A stretch of 64,000 bases of DNA from Myroides odoratus DSM 2801 (lineage in GTDB: Bacteria; Bacteroidota; Bacteroidia; Flavobacteriales; Flavobacteriaceae), in contig NZ_CM001437.1 in assembly GCF_000243275.1 (NCBI RefSeq), positions 2,286,490 through 2,350,489 on the forward strand, read 5' to 3'. The position numbers and the translations under genes were made by a program. The notes below the pieces were generated by a model that searched no databases, had not been told where the DNA came from, and saw nothing but the letters and a program-made list of their open reading frames with translations. Below, in pieces: positions 61,621 to 64,000 of the stretch; positions within the stretch are counted from its first letter, which is position 1; every line of letters begins with the position of its first letter.

Positions 61621-61653
61621 AAAAAAAAGCCCCACCGGCAGACCGATGAGACT
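61621..61653 (-). terminator. Attenuator: intrinsic terminator in the metY leader
   Basis: On the minus strand the stem AGTCTCATCGG pairs with CCGGTGGGGCT (11 pairs, some G-U) around a TCTG loop, then eight T. It lies 29 bases after the leader stop and 33 bases before the metY ATG. A terminator in front of the first gene of an operon is the hallmark of attenuation. Confidence 0.85.
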
Positions 61654-61703
61654 TCAACTAATTTATCCTATTACAAAAGAGGTTAACTTGCTGACTTTCG
61701 GCC
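61641..61703 (-). promoter_or_regulatory. Possible antiterminator pairing in the metY leader
   Basis: GGCCGA in leader codons 23-25 (plus 61698-61703) can pair, with one G-U, to TCGGTC in the left side of the terminator stem and its loop (plus 61641-61646). A ribosome stalled in the Met run would leave GGCCGA free. A ribosome at the stop codon would cover it. This is a manual pairing, not a computed fold. Confidence 0.4.
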
Positions 61704-61772
61704 ATGACGGGATATGAACATCATCATGTTCATATTCATAGGCATCATCATTTGGTTAACTTTTAAAATCAT
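61683..61772 (-). CDS. Met-rich leader peptide of the metY-metX-thrA operon
   Basis: A 29-codon frame on the minus strand starts at ATG 61772 and stops at 61683. Codons 8-18 read MMMPMNMNMMM, eight Met in eleven; nine of 29 residues are Met in all. The rest is MILKVNQ before and FISRHGRKSAS after. A terminator follows 29 bases later and then metY, the homocysteine-forming enzyme. Translation should be sensitive to charged elongator Met-tRNA. There is no Shine-Dalgarno, as usual in the group. The role is inferred; the coding run is seen directly. Confidence 0.75.
   Translation of the reverse strand: MILKVNQMMMPMNMNMMMFISRHGRKSAS
61712..61735 (-). promoter_or_regulatory. Perfect 10-bp hairpin inside the Met-codon run
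   Basis: ATATGAACAT and ATGTTCATAT flank a GATG loop within leader codons 13-20. It may be the pause (1:2-like) hairpin that couples polymerase to the first ribosome, or a translation-slowing element. Confidence 0.55.
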
Positions 61773-61894
61773 GGTTTGGTTTTTTTACTGAATCAATGTA
61801 AAAAAGATTATTTTTTCAGCTTCCTTTTTTTGGATTGATTGTAGAGCAAATTTCTGTAAAATATTTTGAATAGTAGTTATAAAAACTTGAAATA

Positions 61895-62602
61895 CTATAA
61901 TTTTAGATAAAAATTCTGAACAAGGGTAGTGAACTCAGGGGTGTAACAGTGTCTTTTTTCTTCAATTACCAGTTCATTTAGTGGAATTTTCTCTATGCGT
62001 GTTCTGGAAAAGGCAAGTAAACTGCGTTTAATCTCACTTGTAGGCGTTCCTTTTACACGTGTAACCTGTAGCGGGTAGATGTCAAACTCAGCAGCGAGGT
62101 ACATGATGCGTTCTTCTTCTTTAGCAGGAACGATGATACTAAATACTCCCTTTTCGGATAAAAAGTATTCGACAGCCTCCATGAGTAAATCAAAGGGAAG
62201 CGAGTCTTGAAAACGCGCTTGGTCTCTTTTCTCGTCTTGGGTACGGTAATCTTCACTATAAAAAGGAGGATTGGAAACAATTAAATCATATTCCTCATCC
62301 ATGCCATTGGCAAAATCTTCTAAACCCGCATGGTAACAGAATAAACGATCACCCCAAGGGCTATTTTCAAAATTTTCAATGGCTTGTTCATGGGCATCCG
62401 CATCAATTTCAACCGCATCAATTTGTTCTGCATCGGTGCGTTGTGCAAGCATTAAGGCGATTAATCCTGTACCTGTACCAATGTCCAAGATCTTGGTAGG
62501 ATAATGGTCAACGGGAGTCCAAGCACCTAAAAGTACACCATCTGTACCTACTTTCATGGCACATTTATCTTGTTCTATCGTGAATTGTTTGAATTGAAAC
62601 AT
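61895..62602 (-). CDS. trmN6: tRNA1(Val) (adenine(37)-N6)-methyltransferase (TrmN6/YfiC)
   Basis: The 235-residue protein has a SAM-binding motif ILDIGTGTGLIALMLAQR (about 37-54), then DAVEIDADAHEQA and the adenine-N6 methyltransferase motif DLIVSNPPFY. The N-terminal FKQFTIEQDKCAMKVGTDG is the TrmN6 pattern. It modifies A37 of tRNA-Val. It stands alone, upstream of the met leader on the same strand. Confidence 0.93.
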   Translation of the reverse strand: MFQFKQFTIEQDKCAMKVGTDGVLLGAWTPVDHYPTKILDIGTGTGLIALMLAQRTDAEQIDAVEIDADAHEQAIENFENSPWGDRLFCYHAGLEDFANGMDEEYDLIVSNPPFYSEDYRTQDEKRDQARFQDSLPFDLLMEAVEYFLSEKGVFSIIVPAKEEERIMYLAAEFDIYPLQVTRVKGTPTSEIKRSLLAFSRTRIEKIPLNELVIEEKRHCYTPEFTTLVQNFYLKL

Positions 62603-62759
62603 AAGTATGAATGTAATTTTGACGCTTCAAAAGTACGAAAAAAGTAAAGGCAAGTCCTTGTTGAATGTATCTGATCTCGCTTACTATTAGATGGTGTTCT
62701 GCAGCGATAAGAAAGAGACTGAAATGAAAAGTGAATAGTACTTACTGTCAAAAAATATT

Positions 62760-62767
62760 TACATTTG
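62760..62767 (+). promoter_or_regulatory. Candidate -7 promoter box of the small membrane-protein gene
   Basis: TACATTTG is a perfect TAnnTTTG, 24 bases before the ATG at 62792. Confidence 0.45.
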
Positions 62768-62791
62768 GACTAACCTTATAATAGAACAACC

Positions 62792-63271
62792 ATGGAAACA
62801 AAACTTTTATTACCTCATTCATATAAAAAGATTGGATGGATTTTTATAGGTATTAGCGTATTGATTTGGATTTACGCTCTTATTTTAGGGCAAGGAGGCA
62901 TTCTTTTTGGAGATCTTCCTTTTCTGAATCTACATGCTTTTGCAATAGTAGGCACCCAGTTATTTAAAGGAGAAACTAGTTATTTTAGCATTATAGAGGT
63001 AAACCTTACTACTACATTGATGGGAAGTTTATTTTTGGTCGGTGGACTACTTATCGCTTTTTCAAAAGAAAAAATAGAGAATGAAGTTATTGCAAAATTG
63101 CGTTCGCAAGCTTTTCAGTGGTCTTTTCTTGTTAACTATGTCTTATTGCTTTTTTTGTTTCTATTTATTTATGGTGCAGAATTCTATTATGTCATGGTTT
63201 ACAATATGTTTGCAATGTTAATTTTGTTTATTTGTCGCTTTAACTATTTATTGTATTTAAACAAGAAGTAA
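62792..63271 (+). CDS. Hypothetical membrane protein (four helices)
   Basis: The 159-residue protein has four hydrophobic helices (about 14-33, 65-88, 107-130, 135-153), a short cytoplasmic tail and no catalytic motif. It is placed just upstream of a decayed XRE regulator, an arrangement common for DUF2178-like and other small membrane proteins that pair with an XRE regulator. The family cannot be named. Confidence 0.6.
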   Translation: METKLLLPHSYKKIGWIFIGISVLIWIYALILGQGGILFGDLPFLNLHAFAIVGTQLFKGETSYFSIIEVNLTTTLMGSLFLVGGLLIAFSKEKIENEVIAKLRSQAFQWSFLVNYVLLLFLFLFIYGAEFYYVMVYNMFAMLILFICRFNYLLYLNKK

Positions 63272-63299
63272 AAAAGCAAAACAATGTGCTAAAAGTACG

Positions 63300-63476
63300 A
63301 TGAGCTATTAAAAATAATACAAAAGGGAAATTAGCGAAGATCACGGCTGTCAGCAAGCAAACGATTTGTGCTATAGAAAAAATAAATGCTTTCCCTCAAC
63401 GGTGTTGGCATTAAAATTAGCGCGTTATTTTGAGGTAACTGTTGAAGATTTATTTATGTTGGAGGAAACGGATTAG
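63300..63476 (+). pseudogene. Frameshifted XRE-family transcriptional regulator
   Basis: Two frames together give a small XRE helix-turn-helix protein. One frame reads KLAKITAVSKQTICAIEK; the other, after an A6 tract at 63377-63382, reads NKCFPSTVLALKLARYFEVT and VEDLFMLEETD. An A7 tract would restore one frame (AIEKNKCFPS). The usual first helix (RELREEKGLSQEEL) is also missing or shortened. It is either a real pseudogene or a homopolymer sequencing error plus a 5' deletion. It follows the membrane-protein gene. Confidence 0.7.
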
Positions 63477-63531
63477 GACGTATGCAAATGCTACTGCATC
63501 TTACAGTAGCATTTCGACCAATAGTGTGAAA

Positions 63532-64000
63532 TTAGCCTTTAATTTTAACGGCTGGCGTGATACTTGGACCTTTTTTTACTAAACCTACCAAAAATAATGT
63601 GGCTACGATACAAAAGATGGTGGATAGAAATAAAGGCAAACGCGTATATTCTACGAAGAGTTCTTTTGATAATAAGGCATGAAATGATTCACTTAAGGAG
63701 TAACCTGCGGAATTTAGTTCCATTAAAAAGACAATGAGATTTGCAAGGATAACCGTTGCAAAATTTGTTATAGATAGGACAAGTAATGTTTTTGAACCTT
63801 TTTTTCCGTTGAATTTAATATAGCCTAAATAGCCTAATACAGCTAGTACTAAAGCTAAAGCTGAATAGATTGTATTAAAGTAATAAGCAACAATAATCCA
63901 CATTATAATTCCTGGAATAGAAAATAGTAATGCTCCAATAACTCCTTTGCTATACGTTGAATTTATTCTTCTTTCATCACTTTCATGGCGATAGAATCGC
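63532..64000 (-). CDS. Hypothetical membrane protein, 5' part beyond window
   Basis: The annotated-looking ATG at 63903 is internal: the frame stays open to the window edge, reading RFYRHESDERRINSTYSKG then VIGALLFSIPGIIMW before it. About 155 residues are visible, with four hydrophobic helices; the first (IGALLFSIPGIIMWIIVAYY) is typical of small Bacteroidota integral membrane proteins whose N-terminus is a soluble stretch. No family can be named. The C-terminus is SITPAVKIKG. Confidence 0.65.
   Translation of the reverse strand, partial: RFYRHESDERRINSTYSKGVIGALLFSIPGIIMWIIVAYYFNTIYSALALVLAVLGYLGYIKFNGKKGSKTLLVLSITNFATVILANLIVFLMELNSAGYSLSESFHALLSKELFVEYTRLPLFLSTIFCIVATLFLVGLVKKGPSITPAVKIKG

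Noticed and set aside
61588..61894. SAM riboswitch upstream of metY
   Set aside because: No SAM-I or SAM-II core motifs are visible. The terminator and the Met-rich ORF explain the region better.
1..64000. CRISPR array, complete insertion sequence or prophage
   Set aside because: No regularly spaced repeats, no full transposase and no phage structural genes were found.

Overview
The window reads as chromosome of a low-GC member of the Bacteroidota, most likely family Flavobacteriaceae and perhaps Myroides-like. The evidence is two TonB-dependent receptors with carboxypeptidase-like N-domains, a LytS/LytTR two-component pair, many short lipoproteins with a C-terminal SC lipobox, several TAnnTTTG -7 promoter boxes, few Shine-Dalgarno sequences, and a metY-metX-thrA gene order. 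The genus is inferred; no rRNA or other decisive marker is present.

Layout. 1-17.9 kb: the end of a lysylphosphatidylglycerol-synthase-like membrane protein, a beta-barrel receptor facing a LytS/LytTR pair, radA, a DUF4139 protein, a polysaccharide flippase, Lrp and Crp/Fnr regulators, a PRISE-like reductase, GNAT and AraC proteins, a deoxyinosine glycosylase and an esterase. 17.9-28.8 kb: an accessory region of mostly minus-strand orphan genes. It holds a CrtA-like monooxygenase with a broken paralogue, DUF4240 and DUF4919 proteins, unknown lipoproteins, two micro-ORFs with signal-peptide-like sequences, a truncated integrase and a 137-bp tandem repeat. 28.8-41.2 kb: tRNA-Ser(GGA), ansA, an acyltransferase, TatD, OmpA, a DUF805 protein, an operon of BamA-like barrel, EptA-like transferase and PCMD-like protein, and an amino-acid permease. 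41.2-45.5 kb: a histidine-rich metal-acquisition locus (small His-rich protein, TonB receptor, small membrane protein, His-tailed DUF4625 lipoprotein). 45.5-56.7 kb: prolyl oligopeptidase, SDRs, Dps, MtgA, DUF3050, glutaryl-CoA dehydrogenase, a TlpA-like protein, a decayed Fic locus with tandem palindromes, and DUF4349. 56.8-61.8 kb: the homoserine/methionine operon metY-metX-thrA. 61.9-64 kb: TrmN6, small membrane proteins and a frameshifted XRE regulator.

The strongest regulatory system is in front of metY. A 29-codon leader ORF has 8 Met codons in an 11-codon run (codons 8-18) and is followed by a strong intrinsic terminator and then metY. A six-base antiterminator pairing is available. 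This looks like translation-coupled attenuation that senses charged Met-tRNA and controls the whole operon, in place of a SAM riboswitch or MetJ. Intrinsic terminators at 61621-61653 and 56774-56802 bound the unit.

A second self-consistent regulatory pair is a Crp/Fnr-family regulator whose recognition helix has the Fnr-type E-x2-S-R pattern. It is followed immediately by a perfect 18-bp palindrome containing the Fnr-type site TTGATctagATCAA, upstream of the adjacent reductase gene. Several relics (crtA fragment, integrase fragment, Fic tail, XRE frameshift, an orphan gene tail with terminator) show repeated gene loss in the accessory parts.
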